Below the pieces are notes generated by a model, which saw only the letters and a program-made list of their open reading frames with translations, was not told where the DNA came from and made no database searches. 64,000 bases of DNA, from positions 186,001 to 250,000 of the forward strand of contig NZ_NSJB01000003.1 in NCBI RefSeq assembly GCF_002285265.1, given 5' to 3'. Source of the stretch: Vandammella animalimorsus (GTDB lineage: Bacteria; Pseudomonadota; Gammaproteobacteria; Burkholderiales; Burkholderiaceae_C). The first letter of the stretch is position 1, and each line of letters begins with the position of its first letter. Below, piece by piece: positions 36,406 through 46,320 of the stretch. Position numbers and translations under genes: made by a program.

Positions 36406-38928
36406 GTGAAAAACCACCATCCGATCGTGAATGAAGCATCCCCCCGCCCGCTGCGGGCCCAGGCCCTGACGGGGCAGGCCCGGCGGCAATGGCGCGCCGC
36501 GCTGCCGGCGCTGGCCTGGCTGGCCGCGTTGCTGCCCACAGCGCAGGCCCAGCAGCAGCCCATTGCGCCCAGCCAGGCGCCCGCGGCCTTGGAGCTGGCC
36601 GCCGCCGCGGCGCAGACCCCATCGCCGGCCCCGCTGGCGCTGCGCCTGAACGGCAGCAGTGCGGCAGCGGCCGAGGTGCGCACGCCGCACGTGCACGCCC
36701 GGCTGCTGGCCGATGCGCCCGAGGGCATTGCGCCGGGGCGCAGCTTCAGCCTGGGCCTGCTCATCGACCATGCGCCGCAATGGCATACCTACTGGCAAAA
36801 CCCGGGCGATTCGGGCATGGCCACCGAGCTGCACTGGCAACTGCCCGATGGCTGGCAGGCCAGCGGCATCGCCTGGCCGGTGCCGCAAAAGCTGCGCATC
36901 GGCGAGCTGGCCAACTACGGCTACGAGCAACAAGTGCTGCTGCCGGTGCGCATTGAATTGCCCGCCCACTGGCAGCCCGGCGGCGCCAGCCAGGTGGAGA
37001 TCGGCCTGGAGGCCAGCTGGCTGGTGTGCCGGCTCGAATGCATTCCCGAGCAGGGCAGCTTTCGCCTGAGCCTGCCGCTGGACGTGCCGCTGCAGGCGCA
37101 TGCGGCGCAGTTTGCGCAGGCCCGCGCCGAATTGCCGCAGGCGCTGCCCGATGCCAGCGGCAGCGCCGCCGCGCAGGGCGAACGCCTGAGCCTGCGCGTG
37201 CAAGGGCTGCCCGCCGCGCTGCATGGCCAGCAGCTGGAGGTGTTTGCGCAGCAGCCGCAGGTCATCGCCCACGGCGCGCGCGCCGGGCAAGGCTGGCAGC
37301 AGCGCTGGGAGCAGGGCAGCTGGGTGGCCGAGCTGCCGCTCTCGCCCGATCGCGAAGACAGCCCGGCCACGCTCGATCTGCTGCTCACGCCGCTGGCGCG
37401 CAGCGAAGGCGGCCAGTGGGATCCGCAGGCGCACGACAGCGCCAGCGCCGGCCCCAAGGGCTGGGCCGTGCAAGTGCCCGTCACCGCCGGCTGGCGCAGC
37501 GCCGATGCGCTGGCCCTGCCCGCTGCCAGCACCCCGCCTGCCGCCTCCAGCGCCTCCGGCATGTCCGGGGATGGCGCAGGCCCGGGCGCTGGCACAGGCA
37601 CAGGTACAGGCAGCAACGCCGCTGGCACGGCCACAACCCCGGCTGCGCCAGCCCCGTCGGCCGCGCTGGACTGGAGCCTGTCGCGCTGGGGCCTGATGCT
37701 GCTGCTGGCCATGCTCGGCGGTGCCGTGCTCAACCTCATGCCCTGCGTATTCCCGGTGCTGGCCATCAAAGCGCTGGCGCTGGCGCGCTACGGCAAGGAC
37801 CGCACCGCCCAGCGCCAGAGCGCCTGGGCCTATGGCGCTGGCGTGGTGCTGTCCTTTGCCGCCATGGGCGCGCTGGTCATGGCGCTGCGCGCCGGCGGCG
37901 CGCAACTGGGCTGGGGCTTTCAACTGCAATCGCCCTGGTTCGTCGCCGCCTTGACGGTGCTGTTCACCGTCATGGGCCTGGCGCTGGCCGGCGTGATCGG
38001 CCTGCAGCTGTGGCTGCCCGCCGCCTGGCGCGGCGGGGCCACGCCGGGCGCGGCGCGCTCGCCCGTGCTCGAATCGCTGGGCGCGGGTGTGGTGGCGGTG
38101 CTGGTGGCCTCACCCTGCACCGGCCCCTTCATGGGCGCGGCGCTGGGCGCCACGCTGAGCCTGCCGGCCTGGGCGGCGCTGGCCATCTTCGTGGCCATCG
38201 GCGTGGGCATGGCCCTGCCCTTCATGGCGCTGGTGTGGTTCCCCGCGCTGCTCGATCGCCTGCCCCGGCCCGGCGCCTGGATGGAAACCTTCCGCACCGC
38301 CATGGCCTTCCCGATGTTTGCCACCGTCGTCTGGCTGCTGTGGGTGCTGGCCAGCCAGGTCGGCAGCAACGCCATGATCGCCTGGCTGTTCGCGCTGTGG
38401 GCGCTGTGCTTTGCGCTGTGGCTGCTGGGCAAGCGCCCGGCGCTGCAGCGCGGCCTGGCGCTGCAGGCGCTGTGGCTGCTGGCGCTGGCCGTGCCGCTGG
38501 CCGTGGCCGCCAGCGGCGGGCGCTACTTCAGCCAAAGCACGGCCGCCGCGCCCGAGGCCCAGGCGTTGGGCGCCCCAGCCGCCGCGCAGGGCTGGCAGCC
38601 CTGGTCGGCCCAGGCCCAGGCGCAGGCCCTGGCCGACGGCCAGCCGGTGTTCGTCGATTTCACCGCCAGCTGGTGCATCACCTGCCAATACAACAAGGCC
38701 ACCACCCTGGCCGATGCCGAGGTGCTGGCCGACTTCCGCGCCGCCAATGTGCGCCTGCTGCGCGCGGACTGGTCGCGCCAGAGTCCGGAGATCACCGCCG
38801 AGCTGCAGAAACTGCAGCGCAACGGCGTGCCCACCTACGCGCTGCACGCGCCAGGCCAGCCGCCGCAAGTGCTGACCGAAATCCTCGACAAGCAGGCACT
38901 GCGCGCCCAGTTGCAGGCATTGCGCTGA
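36406..38928 (+). CDS. Thiol:disulfide interchange protein DsbD/ScsB-like, GTG start
   Basis: An 840-residue membrane reductase that passes electrons from cytoplasmic thioredoxin to the periplasm. After a signal peptide there is a ScsB-type N-terminal domain (DHAPQWHTYWQNPGDSG). Next is a Pro/Ala/Gly-rich linker near residues 370-415. The eight-helix DsbD core has its redox cysteines in NLMPCVFPVLAIKAL and VASPCTGPFMGA. The C-terminal thioredoxin domain has FTASWCITCQYNK. GTG at 36406 begins the signal. The ScsB-like N-domain suggests copper-stress or cytochrome c related partners rather than classical DsbC. Confidence 0.9.
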   Translation: MKNHHPIVNEASPRPLRAQALTGQARRQWRAALPALAWLAALLPTAQAQQQPIAPSQAPAALELAAAAAQTPSPAPLALRLNGSSAAAAEVRTPHVHARLLADAPEGIAPGRSFSLGLLIDHAPQWHTYWQNPGDSGMATELHWQLPDGWQASGIAWPVPQKLRIGELANYGYEQQVLLPVRIELPAHWQPGGASQVEIGLEASWLVCRLECIPEQGSFRLSLPLDVPLQAHAAQFAQARAELPQALPDASGSAAAQGERLSLRVQGLPAALHGQQLEVFAQQPQVIAHGARAGQGWQQRWEQGSWVAELPLSPDREDSPATLDLLLTPLARSEGGQWDPQAHDSASAGPKGWAVQVPVTAGWRSADALALPAASTPPAASSASGMSGDGAGPGAGTGTGTGSNAAGTATTPAAPAPSAALDWSLSRWGLMLLLAMLGGAVLNLMPCVFPVLAIKALALARYGKDRTAQRQSAWAYGAGVVLSFAAMGALVMALRAGGAQLGWGFQLQSPWFVAALTVLFTVMGLALAGVIGLQLWLPAAWRGGATPGAARSPVLESLGAGVVAVLVASPCTGPFMGAALGATLSLPAWAALAIFVAIGVGMALPFMALVWFPALLDRLPRPGAWMETFRTAMAFPMFATVVWLLWVLASQVGSNAMIAWLFALWALCFALWLLGKRPALQRGLALQALWLLALAVPLAVAASGGRYFSQSTAAAPEAQALGAPAAAQGWQPWSAQAQAQALADGQPVFVDFTASWCITCQYNKATTLADAEVLADFRAANVRLLRADWSRQSPEITAELQKLQRNGVPTYALHAPGQPPQVLTEILDKQALRAQLQALR

Positions 38929-38935
38929 GGACTTG

Positions 38936-39058
38936 GGCCTGTTGTTCAACCCGCAGCCTGCCACGGCCGCCAGCGCCGGCCAGGCCAGGCTTTGCGGGCG
39001 CGGCAGAGCGCCCAAATCCGCTTGATTGCCTGCTGCACCCAGGCCTTGATCAGGCTCT
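38936..39058. repeat. MITE-like repeat, shortened copy C
   Basis: A 123-bp member with left end GGCCTGTTGTTCAACCCGCA and right end whose reverse complement is GAGCCTGATCAAGGCCTGGG. It keeps GGCTTTGCGGGCGCGGCAGA and GCCCAAATCCGCTTGATTGC of the family but lacks about 40 bp of the interior. It lies 7 bp past the dsbD-like stop. Confidence 0.7.
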
Positions 39059-39107
39059 TAGAGCAGTTTCGATTCTTATGAAGACATTTCCTGCAAGCGC
39101 CGCCTTC

Positions 39108-39256
39108 TCTCGTTCTCGTCACACCCGCGAAGGCGGGTGTCCAGTTGCGACGCTGACAGGGGCGACGCTGACGGGGCGGCGCTGCCGTTGGCCAATCCCC
39201 TCTCGTGCGCAAGGGTGGTGCTGGATGCCCGCCTTCGCGGGCATGACGAGAGCGAC
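39108..39256. repeat. REP-like inverted pair with compensating hairpins
   Basis: Two facing arms, CTCGTCACACCCGCGAAGGC with GGGTGTCCAG (39115-39144) and CTGGATGCCCGCCTTCGCGG with GCATGACGAG (39222-39251), form an outer inverted repeat. Each arm is itself a hairpin. The left uses CACCCGC/GCGGGTG, the right TGCCCGC/GCGGGCA, so base changes are compensated within each stem. This is the form of REP/BIME elements. It lies between dsbD-like and zapE, next to copy C. Confidence 0.75.
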
Positions 39257-39322
39257 TTGCGAGATGGCGATGCCAGCCAGCGGCCAGGTCTTGGATTTGT
39301 CAACGCTCAAGCAGAACACGCT

Positions 39323-40420
39323 CTAGGTCAGGCTGGTATCGACCACGCGCTTTTGCAGCGCCAGGTATTCCTGCGACTGCATTTCGTTCAGGCGCGAGAC
39401 GGTGCGCGGGAACTCGTGCGCCAGCGGGCCTTGCAGATAAAGCTGCTCGGGCGCGACGGCGGCCGAGACCATCAGCTTGACGCTGCGGTCGTAGAGCACG
39501 TCCACCAGCCAGGTAAAGCGCCGCGCCTCCGAGGCCAGGTTGACCGACATCTGCGGGATGTCCGAGACCAGCACGGTGTGGAACTGGTTGGCGATCTCCA
39601 GATAGTCGTTCTGCGAGCGCGGGCCGCCGCACAGTTGCCTGAAGTCGAACCAGATCACGCCGCCAGCGCGGCGCTTGGCCGGGATGCTGCGCGACTCGAT
39701 GCGCATCAGCGGCTCCTCGTCGGCGCTTTCGGCCAGTTGCTCGAAGGCTGCGGCCATGGCGGCGTCGGCCTCGGGGCCGTTGGGGCAGTGGTAGAGCTGC
39801 ACGTGCTGCAGCGTGCGGCGGCGGTAGTCGGTGCCGTTGTCCACGTTGACCACTTCCATGCGCTCGTTGAGCAGGGCGATGGCCGGCAGGATGCGATCGC
39901 GGTGCAGGCCGTTGGGGTAGAGCTCATCGGGCCTGAAGTTGGACGTGGTGACAAAGCCCACGCCGTTGTCGAACAGCGCCAGCAGTAGCTTGTAGAGGAT
40001 CATCGCGTCCGTGATGTCGGCCACGTGGAACTCATCAAAGCAGATCAGCTTGTAGCGCTTGGCAATGCGCGCGCCCAGCACGTCCAGCGGGTTTTGCGTG
40101 CCCTGCAGGGCGTGCAGCTCGCGGTGCACCTCGCGCATGAACTCATGAAAATGCAGCCGCACCTTGCGCTGAATCGGCACCTGCTGGAAAAAGCATTCCA
40201 TCAAAAAACTCTTGCCGCGCCCCACGCCGCCGTACATGTACACGCCCTGCGGGATGTCGGGGCGGTTGAGCAGCTTCTTGAAGCGGTTCGAGCGCTTGCT
40301 CTTGTAGGCCGCCCACTCCTCGGCGCAGCGCTGCAGCGCCTGCACCGCGCGCAGCTGCGCCGGATCGGCCTGATAGCCCTTTTCCGCCAAACTGGCCTGA
40401 TAGGCCTCTCGCACATCCAT
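39323..40420 (-). CDS. zapE: Cell division protein ZapE (AFG1-like ATPase)
   Basis: A 365-residue AAA-type ATPase that acts at the Z-ring under stress. Walker A is VYMYGGVGRGKSFLMECF, Walker B LICFDEFHVADITDAM, and the sensor region FVTTSNFRPDELYPNGLHRD, all typical of ZapE/AFG1. Later come IWFDFRQLCGGPRSQNDYLE and RRFTWLVDVLYD. The ATG at 40420 opens MDVREAYQASLAEKGYQ, matching homologues. The longer upstream frame is not used. Confidence 0.93.
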   Translation of the reverse strand: MDVREAYQASLAEKGYQADPAQLRAVQALQRCAEEWAAYKSKRSNRFKKLLNRPDIPQGVYMYGGVGRGKSFLMECFFQQVPIQRKVRLHFHEFMREVHRELHALQGTQNPLDVLGARIAKRYKLICFDEFHVADITDAMILYKLLLALFDNGVGFVTTSNFRPDELYPNGLHRDRILPAIALLNERMEVVNVDNGTDYRRRTLQHVQLYHCPNGPEADAAMAAAFEQLAESADEEPLMRIESRSIPAKRRAGGVIWFDFRQLCGGPRSQNDYLEIANQFHTVLVSDIPQMSVNLASEARRFTWLVDVLYDRSVKLMVSAAVAPEQLYLQGPLAHEFPRTVSRLNEMQSQEYLALQKRVVDTSLT

Positions 40421-40589
40421 GCCTGTGTCACCTTCTGTTGTTGCGCCACGCCCTGCGGCCAAGCGGGCGATTGTCCCATAGCCCCGGCGCGCAGCCGCGC
40501 ACGGCCCTGAGCCAGCCAGCGGCGACAATAGCCGCCTTGCACAGACCGCCACAGTCCCCACCCGCCGACACACTGCCGCCGCCCGCCCC

Positions 40590-42032
40590 ATGCCCAGCCA
40601 AGACCCCTTCAGCCCCTGGCGCGCCGCAGGCGATGCCCACGACAACGCCGCCGCGCCGAGCGCCGCCCAGCGAGCGCCCGGCGCCAGGGTCTGGCCAGTG
40701 GGCGCGCTGTGCCTGGCCATTGGCGACGCACTGCAGGCGCGCTTTGGCGCCGTGGCCGTCGAAGGCGAAATCAGCGGCCTGAGCCGCGCCGCCAGCGGAC
40801 ACCTGTACTTCGCTCTCAAGGACGCCCAGGGCCAGCTGCGCTGCGCCATGTTCCGCCGCGCCGCGCAACTGGCCGCCTTCGAGCCGGCCGAGGGCGACCG
40901 CGTCATCGTGCAGGGGCGCGTCAGCGTCTACGGCCCGCGCGGCGACCTGCAGCTGGTGGTCGAGAGCATGCGCCGCGCCGGCCTGGGCAGCCTGTACGAG
41001 CAATTCCTGCAACTGAAGCAACGCCTGCAGCAAGAGGGCCTGTTCGACGCCGCGCGCAAGCGCCCGCTGGCGGCGCTGCCGCGCGGCCTGGCCATCGTCA
41101 CCTCGCCCAACGCCGCCGCGCTGCACGACGCGCTCAGCGCGCTGCGCCGCCGCGCGCCGCACGTGCCCGTGCTGCTGGCGCCGGCCCTGGTGCAGGGCGC
41201 GGGCGCGCCGGCCTCGCTGCGCGCGGCGCTGGCCCAGCTCTACGAGGGCATCGCCCAGGGCCGGCTGCGCCGCGCCGATGGCCAGCCGCTGCACATCGAC
41301 ACCATCTTGCTGGTGCGCGGCGGCGGCTCCATCGAAGACCTCTGGGCCTTCAACGACGCCGAGCTGGCGCGGCTGATCGTGCAAAGCCCGGTGCCGCTGG
41401 TGGCCGGCATCGGCCACGAGACCGACTTCACCATCGCCGACTGGTGCGCCGACCTGCGCGCGCCCACGCCCACCGCCGCCGCCGAGCTGGCCGCCCTGCC
41501 CCGCCAGCAGCTGCTGCAAGCCTTGCGGCACAGCCACGACCGCCTGACCCAGGCGCTGGACCGCTACGGCATGGAGCAGCAGCGCCGCCTGCAATGGGCC
41601 GGCCACATGCTGGCGCGCCCCTCGGCGCTGCTGGCGCAGCACGCCGCGCAGCTGCAACGCAACGCCCAGCGCCTGCGCCACAGCGGCCAGCAACAGCTCG
41701 GGCGCCAGGCGCTGCGCCTGCAACAGCACGGCGCGCAATGGCCGCGCGCACTGCAGGCCAGCCTGCAGGCGCAGCAACAGCGCCTGGCCCAGGCCGCGCT
41801 GCGGCTGCGCATGCTCGACCCGCAACAGGCGCTCGAACGCGGCTACGCCATCCTCAGCACCGCGCAGGGCGAGATCGTGCGCGAACCCGCGCAACTGCAG
41901 CCCGGCCAAACCATCACCGCCCGGCTGGCCCAGGGCAGCGCCACGCTGCAGGTGCCACCGCACACGCCTCGCGCGTCGCCACACCCCCAGCCCAAACCCC
42001 CACCAGCGCCGCAGCAAAAGCTGCCGTTTTGA
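40590..42032 (+). CDS. xseA: Exodeoxyribonuclease VII large subunit
   Basis: Large subunit of the single-strand exonuclease ExoVII. The 480-residue protein has the N-terminal OB fold (VEGEISGLSRAASGHLYFAL), then the catalytic region PRGLAIVTSPNAAALHD, LLVRGGGSIEDLWAFNDA and AGIGHETDFTIADWCAD, and a long coiled-coil rich in Gln and Leu (about residues 300-420). The small subunit gene is not in the window. The TGA overlaps the start of repeat copy B. Confidence 0.95.
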   Translation: MPSQDPFSPWRAAGDAHDNAAAPSAAQRAPGARVWPVGALCLAIGDALQARFGAVAVEGEISGLSRAASGHLYFALKDAQGQLRCAMFRRAAQLAAFEPAEGDRVIVQGRVSVYGPRGDLQLVVESMRRAGLGSLYEQFLQLKQRLQQEGLFDAARKRPLAALPRGLAIVTSPNAAALHDALSALRRRAPHVPVLLAPALVQGAGAPASLRAALAQLYEGIAQGRLRRADGQPLHIDTILLVRGGGSIEDLWAFNDAELARLIVQSPVPLVAGIGHETDFTIADWCADLRAPTPTAAAELAALPRQQLLQALRHSHDRLTQALDRYGMEQQRRLQWAGHMLARPSALLAQHAAQLQRNAQRLRHSGQQQLGRQALRLQQHGAQWPRALQASLQAQQQRLAQAALRLRMLDPQQALERGYAILSTAQGEIVREPAQLQPGQTITARLAQGSATLQVPPHTPRASPHPQPKPPPAPQQKLPF

Positions 42033-42194
42033 GAGCCTGCTCAAAGTCTCGGTCGAGTGGCAAGAAGCGATTTGGAATGGGCTGCAAGGCGCAAAACACC
42101 GCCATAGTCACAGCAATGGCGAGGCTTTTCGGGGCCACAGACCGCCCCACCCCGCTTTCATGCCGACCGTGCAGAGATTTTGAGCAAGGCTCTG
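42031..42194. repeat. MITE-like interspersed repeat, copy B
   Basis: A 164-bp copy with left end GAGAGCCTGCTCAAAGTCTC and right end whose reverse complement is AGAGCCTTGCTCAAAATCTC. The interior has GATTTGGAATGGGCTGCAAG and a degenerate CAATGGCGAGGCTTTTCGGG. It begins in the xseA stop codon and ends four bases short of the M48 peptidase stop, filling the whole gap between two convergent genes. Confidence 0.85.
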
Positions 42195-42198
42195 TGCC

Positions 42199-43191
42199 TC
42201 AAAACCGCACTGGCTGCTGCAGGCGCAGCAGGCGCTGCTCTATGGGCGGGTGGCTGTCGAGCCAGCGCGCCAGGCGGCCATAGAAATCTTCGCTGGGGGC
42301 AATCCACAGGTGCGCAACGGCCAGGCTTTCCGCGCCGCTGCCCATCAGTTCCAGGTCTGCGAGGCGGTTGCGCGGCACGTCGTGGGGCAGGTTGTGCGCG
42401 CCGATCTTGCGCAGCGCGCCGGCCAGGCCACGGCTTTGGCGCGTCCATTCGACGGCCCGCGCATCGGCCAGGTATTCGCGCTGGCGCGAGATGCCCGCCT
42501 GCAACGCGCAGCCGGCCAGCCAGCCCAGCAGCCCGGCATAGCGCATCAGGCCGCCGAACAGGCGCGCCGCCCACAAGCCCGAATGCGCCAGCGTGCGACC
42601 ATAGCCATAGACCATTTGCAGGCCGAAGACCATGGCCGCCAGCTGCATGTTCAGTGCGGTATCGCCTTCACGGATGTGGCTGAGCTCGTGCGCGACCATG
42701 CCTTGCAACTCATCGCGCTCGAGCTCGGCCAGCGCCTCGGCCGTGACCAGCACGGCCTGATCGCCGCGCCGCCAGCCAGCGGCCAGTGCGTTGATCTGCG
42801 CACTGCGATCCAGCACCATGATGGCCGGAGCGGGCATGCGCGCGGCCACGCACAGCTCCTGCACGACGTTGATGTAGACCTGCTCGCGCGGCTGCGCGGC
42901 ATCGGCCATGCGCCCGCCCAGGCGCCGCGCCAGGGCCACGCCGCCGCCTTGCTGCAGATGGCTGTGCTCCAGCCACCAGCCTCCCAGGATCAGCAACAGC
43001 GCCATGCCTGTGTTGCTCCAGAAGAAACCACGCGGCCTGGCATCGAAATCCAGCAGCCATTGCAGCAGCCACAGCGGCAGGCTGAGCATGGCATGCACGC
43101 CCAGCGCCACCAGCGGCAGCACCAGCCAGAAGCCCAGGCGCAACCAGCCGCTGGTGCGGCGCGAGTGGCGTTGCTGGCGGCGAAATCCCAT
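42199..43191 (-). CDS. M48-family membrane metallopeptidase
   Basis: A 330-residue HtpX/Ste24-like zinc peptidase. Two N-terminal helices (residues 20-45 and 60-75) precede the zinc site HELSHIREGD (168-177), and a further hydrophobic part precedes the third ligand Glu239 in QREYLADARAVEW. The C-terminus has DSHPPIEQRLLRLQ. It follows a lemA gene by 71 bp, a pairing common in Proteobacteria that suggests a joint envelope function. Confidence 0.88.
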   Translation of the reverse strand: MGFRRQQRHSRRTSGWLRLGFWLVLPLVALGVHAMLSLPLWLLQWLLDFDARPRGFFWSNTGMALLLILGGWWLEHSHLQQGGGVALARRLGGRMADAAQPREQVYINVVQELCVAARMPAPAIMVLDRSAQINALAAGWRRGDQAVLVTAEALAELERDELQGMVAHELSHIREGDTALNMQLAAMVFGLQMVYGYGRTLAHSGLWAARLFGGLMRYAGLLGWLAGCALQAGISRQREYLADARAVEWTRQSRGLAGALRKIGAHNLPHDVPRNRLADLELMGSGAESLAVAHLWIAPSEDFYGRLARWLDSHPPIEQRLLRLQQPVRF

Positions 43192-43262
43192 GGCCTTTGC
43201 CCTTCATCGCCCAGCGCAGGCGCTGTGCCTGCCCGGCCTGTGGATGGGAATGCGCAAGATGC

Positions 43263-43856
43263 TCAAAACCGCACCTTGGGCGCCTGGCGCTCTTGCTCGC
43301 TGCTGGTGGATTCGAGCATGGGCAGGCTGGCAAAGCGCGCCAGCGCCGCAATCAAATTGGAGGGGAAAGACTGCGTAGCGTTGTTGTAGGCCAGCACGGT
43401 GTCGTTGTAAGCCTGGCGGGCAAAGCCGATGCGGTTCTCGCTGCTGGCGATTTCTTCGCTCAGGCGACGCATTTCGCCATCGGCCTTGAGCTCGGGGTAG
43501 CCCTCGGCTACGGCCATCAGCCGGCCCAGGCCGGCGCCGAGCACGGCCTCCGCCCCGGCCAGCGCCTGCAGCGCGCTGCCGTCACCGGCGTGGGCGCGGG
43601 CCTGCCGCGCCGCGCTGATGGCTTGGTTGCGCGCCTCGGTGACGGCCTGCAGGGTCTCGCGCTCGTGCTGCATGTAGGCGCGCGCCACTTCGACCAGGTT
43701 GGGGATCAGGTCGTAGCGGCGCTTGAGTTGCACGTCGATCTGTGCGTAGGCGTTCTTGACCTCGTTGCGCAGCGCAATGAAGCGGTTGTAGGTGGCCACG
43801 GCCCAGACCAACAGCAGGGCCAGCAGGACGAGGATCACGATGGTGGTGGTGGACAT
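43263..43856 (-). CDS. lemA: LemA family protein
   Basis: A 197-residue protein with one N-terminal membrane helix (IVILVLLALLLVWAVATYN) and a helical body. Family segments are FIALRNEVKNAYAQIDVQLK, RRYDLIPNLVEVARAYM, YPELKADGEMRRLSEEI and RQAYNDTVLAYNNATQSFPS. LemA function is unknown; it is anchored with most of the protein outside. It is paired with the M48 peptidase downstream. Confidence 0.92.
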   Translation of the reverse strand: MSTTTIVILVLLALLLVWAVATYNRFIALRNEVKNAYAQIDVQLKRRYDLIPNLVEVARAYMQHERETLQAVTEARNQAISAARQARAHAGDGSALQALAGAEAVLGAGLGRLMAVAEGYPELKADGEMRRLSEEIASSENRIGFARQAYNDTVLAYNNATQSFPSNLIAALARFASLPMLESTSSEQERQAPKVRF

Positions 43857-43956
43857 GGCGCGGCCTCCTCAACAAATCCAGTGACAGACCTGCAGCCTGT
43901 GCGCAGGCAGACTGCAGAAAACGCAGCCCGATTATCACATGTGATCTATCACATGA

Positions 43957-45069
43957 CTACCGGATTTGATGCTCTGGCGGGCCCGGCTGCCCGGCATCGC
44001 GGCGGGTTAGCAACATGCTGTCGCCGTAGCTGAAGAAGCGGTATTGCTGGGCGATGGCGTGCTGGTAGAGCGCACGCACGCGTTCGTAACCGGCAAAGGC
44101 GCTGACCAGCATCATCAGCGTGCTCTTGGGCAGGTGGAAGTTGGTCAGCAGCAGATCGACGACCTGGAATGCAAAGCCCGGGCGGATGAAGATTTGCGTC
44201 TCGCCCTCGGTCTGGCCGGTCTGCGCCCAGCTCTCCAGCGCGCGCACCGAGGTCGTGCCCACGGCCACGATGCGCCCGCCGCGGGCGCGGCAGGCGGCCA
44301 TGGCCGCCAGGGTTTCGGGCGGGATGTGGTAGCGCTCGCTGTGCATGCGGTGCGCGTCCAGGTCTTCGGTCTTGACGGGCTGGAAGGTGCCCGCCCCAAC
44401 GTGCAGCGTGATGGCCGTGCGCTCGATGCCAGCGGCCTGCAGCGCCGCCAGCGTGGCCTCATCGAAATGCAGGGCCGCCGTGGGCGCGGCCACGGCGCCA
44501 GGGGCGCGCGCGAACACGGTCTGGTAGCGCTGCGCGTCCTGCGCGGCGTGCGGGTCGTCGCCCTGGGCCTGCTGGCGCTCGATGTAGGGCGGCAGTGGCA
44601 AATGGCCCAGCCGCTCCATCAGATCCCAGGCGCTCTGGCCGGGCGGCGCCAAGAGGCGCAGGCGAAACAGCGGCCCCTGCTCGTCCGGGTAGCGGCCCAG
44701 CAATTGGGCATCGAAGCCGCCTTGCTCGCGCCCGCCGGCAAAGTGCAGCAGCGCGCCGACGGCGGGCTTTTTGCTCACGCGCAGGTGCACGGCCACTTCG
44801 TCGCCTGGCAGCACGCGCTCGACGAGGATTTCCAGCCGGCCGCCGCTGGCCTTGTGGCCAAACAACCGCGCCTTGACGACCTTGGTGTCGTTGAACACCA
44901 GCAGGTCACCGGCGCGCAGCAGGCCGGGCAATTGGTGGAACACACGATCGACCGGCGGCCAGCTGCGCCCATCGAGCAAACGCGCCGCGCTGCGCTGCGC
45001 TGCGGGGTGATGGGCGATGAGCTGCTCGGGCAGCGCGTAGTCGAAATCGGCCAGGGTGTAGGAAGGCAT
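43957..45069 (-). CDS. queA: S-adenosylmethionine:tRNA ribosyltransferase-isomerase
   Basis: Makes epoxyqueuosine in tRNA from preQ1-tRNA and SAM. The 370-residue product shows the QueA motifs [66 protein letters not shown] and [18 protein letters not shown]. The ATG at 45069 opens [11 protein letters not shown], as in homologues, so the longer upstream frame is rejected. It stands alone, between lemA and the liv cluster. Confidence 0.95.
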   Translation of the reverse strand: MPSYTLADFDYALPEQLIAHHPAAQRSAARLLDGRSWPPVDRVFHQLPGLLRAGDLLVFNDTKVVKARLFGHKASGGRLEILVERVLPGDEVAVHLRVSKKPAVGALLHFAGGREQGGFDAQLLGRYPDEQGPLFRLRLLAPPGQSAWDLMERLGHLPLPPYIERQQAQGDDPHAAQDAQRYQTVFARAPGAVAAPTAALHFDEATLAALQAAGIERTAITLHVGAGTFQPVKTEDLDAHRMHSERYHIPPETLAAMAACRARGGRIVAVGTTSVRALESWAQTGQTEGETQIFIRPGFAFQVVDLLLTNFHLPKSTLMMLVSAFAGYERVRALYQHAIAQQYRFFSYGDSMLLTRRDAGQPGPPEHQIR

Positions 45070-45263
45070 GGGCGGCAAAGGCGCCCATCGGGCGCGGCAG
45101 GTGGCACTTACTTGAGCTGCGGCAGCGCCTTGCCTGGGCAATGCCATGGCAAAGCTGCGGCGATGGGCGCAATAGGCGCGATAGGGGCGCGATGGGCGCA
45201 AGGCCGCCGATTGTAGGAGCGCCGCCAAGTCGCGCACGGCCGGCGCGCGTGGCATGGCCCCAT

Positions 45264-45305
45264 GCAAAAGCCCCCGCAGCCAGTGCAGGCGGCGGGGGCT
45301 TTGTG
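45264..45305 (-). terminator. Intrinsic terminator of the minus-strand liv cluster
   Basis: AAAGCCCCCGC and GCGGGGGCTTT (about 45266-45303) form an 11-bp stem; on the minus strand the 3' side is followed by TTTT. It lies 20 bp past the livM stop. The position and form fit a rho-independent terminator. Confidence 0.8.
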
Positions 45306-45323
45306 GGGCCGGTGCGGGATGCT

Positions 45324-46301
45324 TCAGCGCTTGCGCTGCAGCAGCGCGATGGCTTCGCCCACGATGCCGCGGCGGAACAGCAGCACGCAGACGACAAAGA
45401 TCAGGCCGGTGACGATGGTCACCGATTCGCCCAGCGAGCGGAACCATTCGATCTGGGTGAGCGAGGCGATCCACTCACCCCATTCGCCCACCTTGTTCTC
45501 GATGGCCACGACCACCACCGCGCCCACCAAGGGGCCGAGCATGGTGCCCATGCCGCCCACCAGCGTCATCAGCACGGCATGGCCGGACATGGCCCAGTGC
45601 ACGTCGGTCAGCGTGGCAAAACCCAGCACCAGGGTCTTGAGCGCGCCGGCCAGGCCCGAGAGCGCGGCCGAGAGCACGAACACCAGCAGCTTGAAGCGGT
45701 TGGTGTCATAGCCCAGGGAGATGGCGCGCGGCTCGTTCTCCTTGATGCCGTGCAGCACGTGGCCAAAGGGCGAATGCACGATGCGCATGATGAACAAGAA
45801 GGCCACGGCCACGATGGCCAGGGTCACGTAGTACATGGTCAGGTCGCTGCTCAGGTCAAGCATGCCCAGCAGCTTGCCGCGCGGCACGCCCTGCAGGCCG
45901 TCCTCGCCGCCGGTGAACTTGGCCTGCAGCCAGACGAAGTACAACATCTGCGCCAGCGCCAGGGTGATCATCGTGAAGTAAATGCCCTGGCGCTTGATGG
46001 CCAGATAGCCCATGACCAGGCCGAGCAGCGCGCCAAAGGCCGTACCCAGCAGCAGACCCAGTTCGGGCGGCACGCCCCAGACTTTGAGCGAGTGGCCGGT
46101 GATGTAGGCCGCACCGCCCAGAAAAGCTGCGTGACCGAACGAGAGCATGCCGGTGTAGCCGAACAGCAGGTTGAAGGAGCAGGCAAACAGCGCGAAGCAA
46201 AACAGCTTCATCATGAAGATCGGATAAGCGCCGATGTGGGGCGCGGCGATCAGAGCCAGCAGCAGCGCCGCATAGCCGACGGCAACGAATGTCTTGTTCA
46301 T
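45324..46301 (-). CDS. livM: Branched-chain amino acid ABC transporter permease LivM
   Basis: Inner-membrane permease, 325 residues and about eight to nine helices. LivM markers are [20 protein letters not shown] near the start, [18 protein letters not shown], and the EAA-like loop [20 protein letters not shown]. The ATG at 46301 ([15 protein letters not shown]) begins the first helix. It is the last gene of the minus-strand cluster, 19 bp after livH, and is followed by a terminator. Confidence 0.94.
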   Translation of the reverse strand: MNKTFVAVGYAALLLALIAAPHIGAYPIFMMKLFCFALFACSFNLLFGYTGMLSFGHAAFLGGAAYITGHSLKVWGVPPELGLLLGTAFGALLGLVMGYLAIKRQGIYFTMITLALAQMLYFVWLQAKFTGGEDGLQGVPRGKLLGMLDLSSDLTMYYVTLAIVAVAFLFIMRIVHSPFGHVLHGIKENEPRAISLGYDTNRFKLLVFVLSAALSGLAGALKTLVLGFATLTDVHWAMSGHAVLMTLVGGMGTMLGPLVGAVVVVAIENKVGEWGEWIASLTQIEWFRSLGESVTIVTGLIFVVCVLLFRRGIVGEAIALLQRKR

Positions 46302-46320
46302 AGTCTTGATTCCCGCCTTG

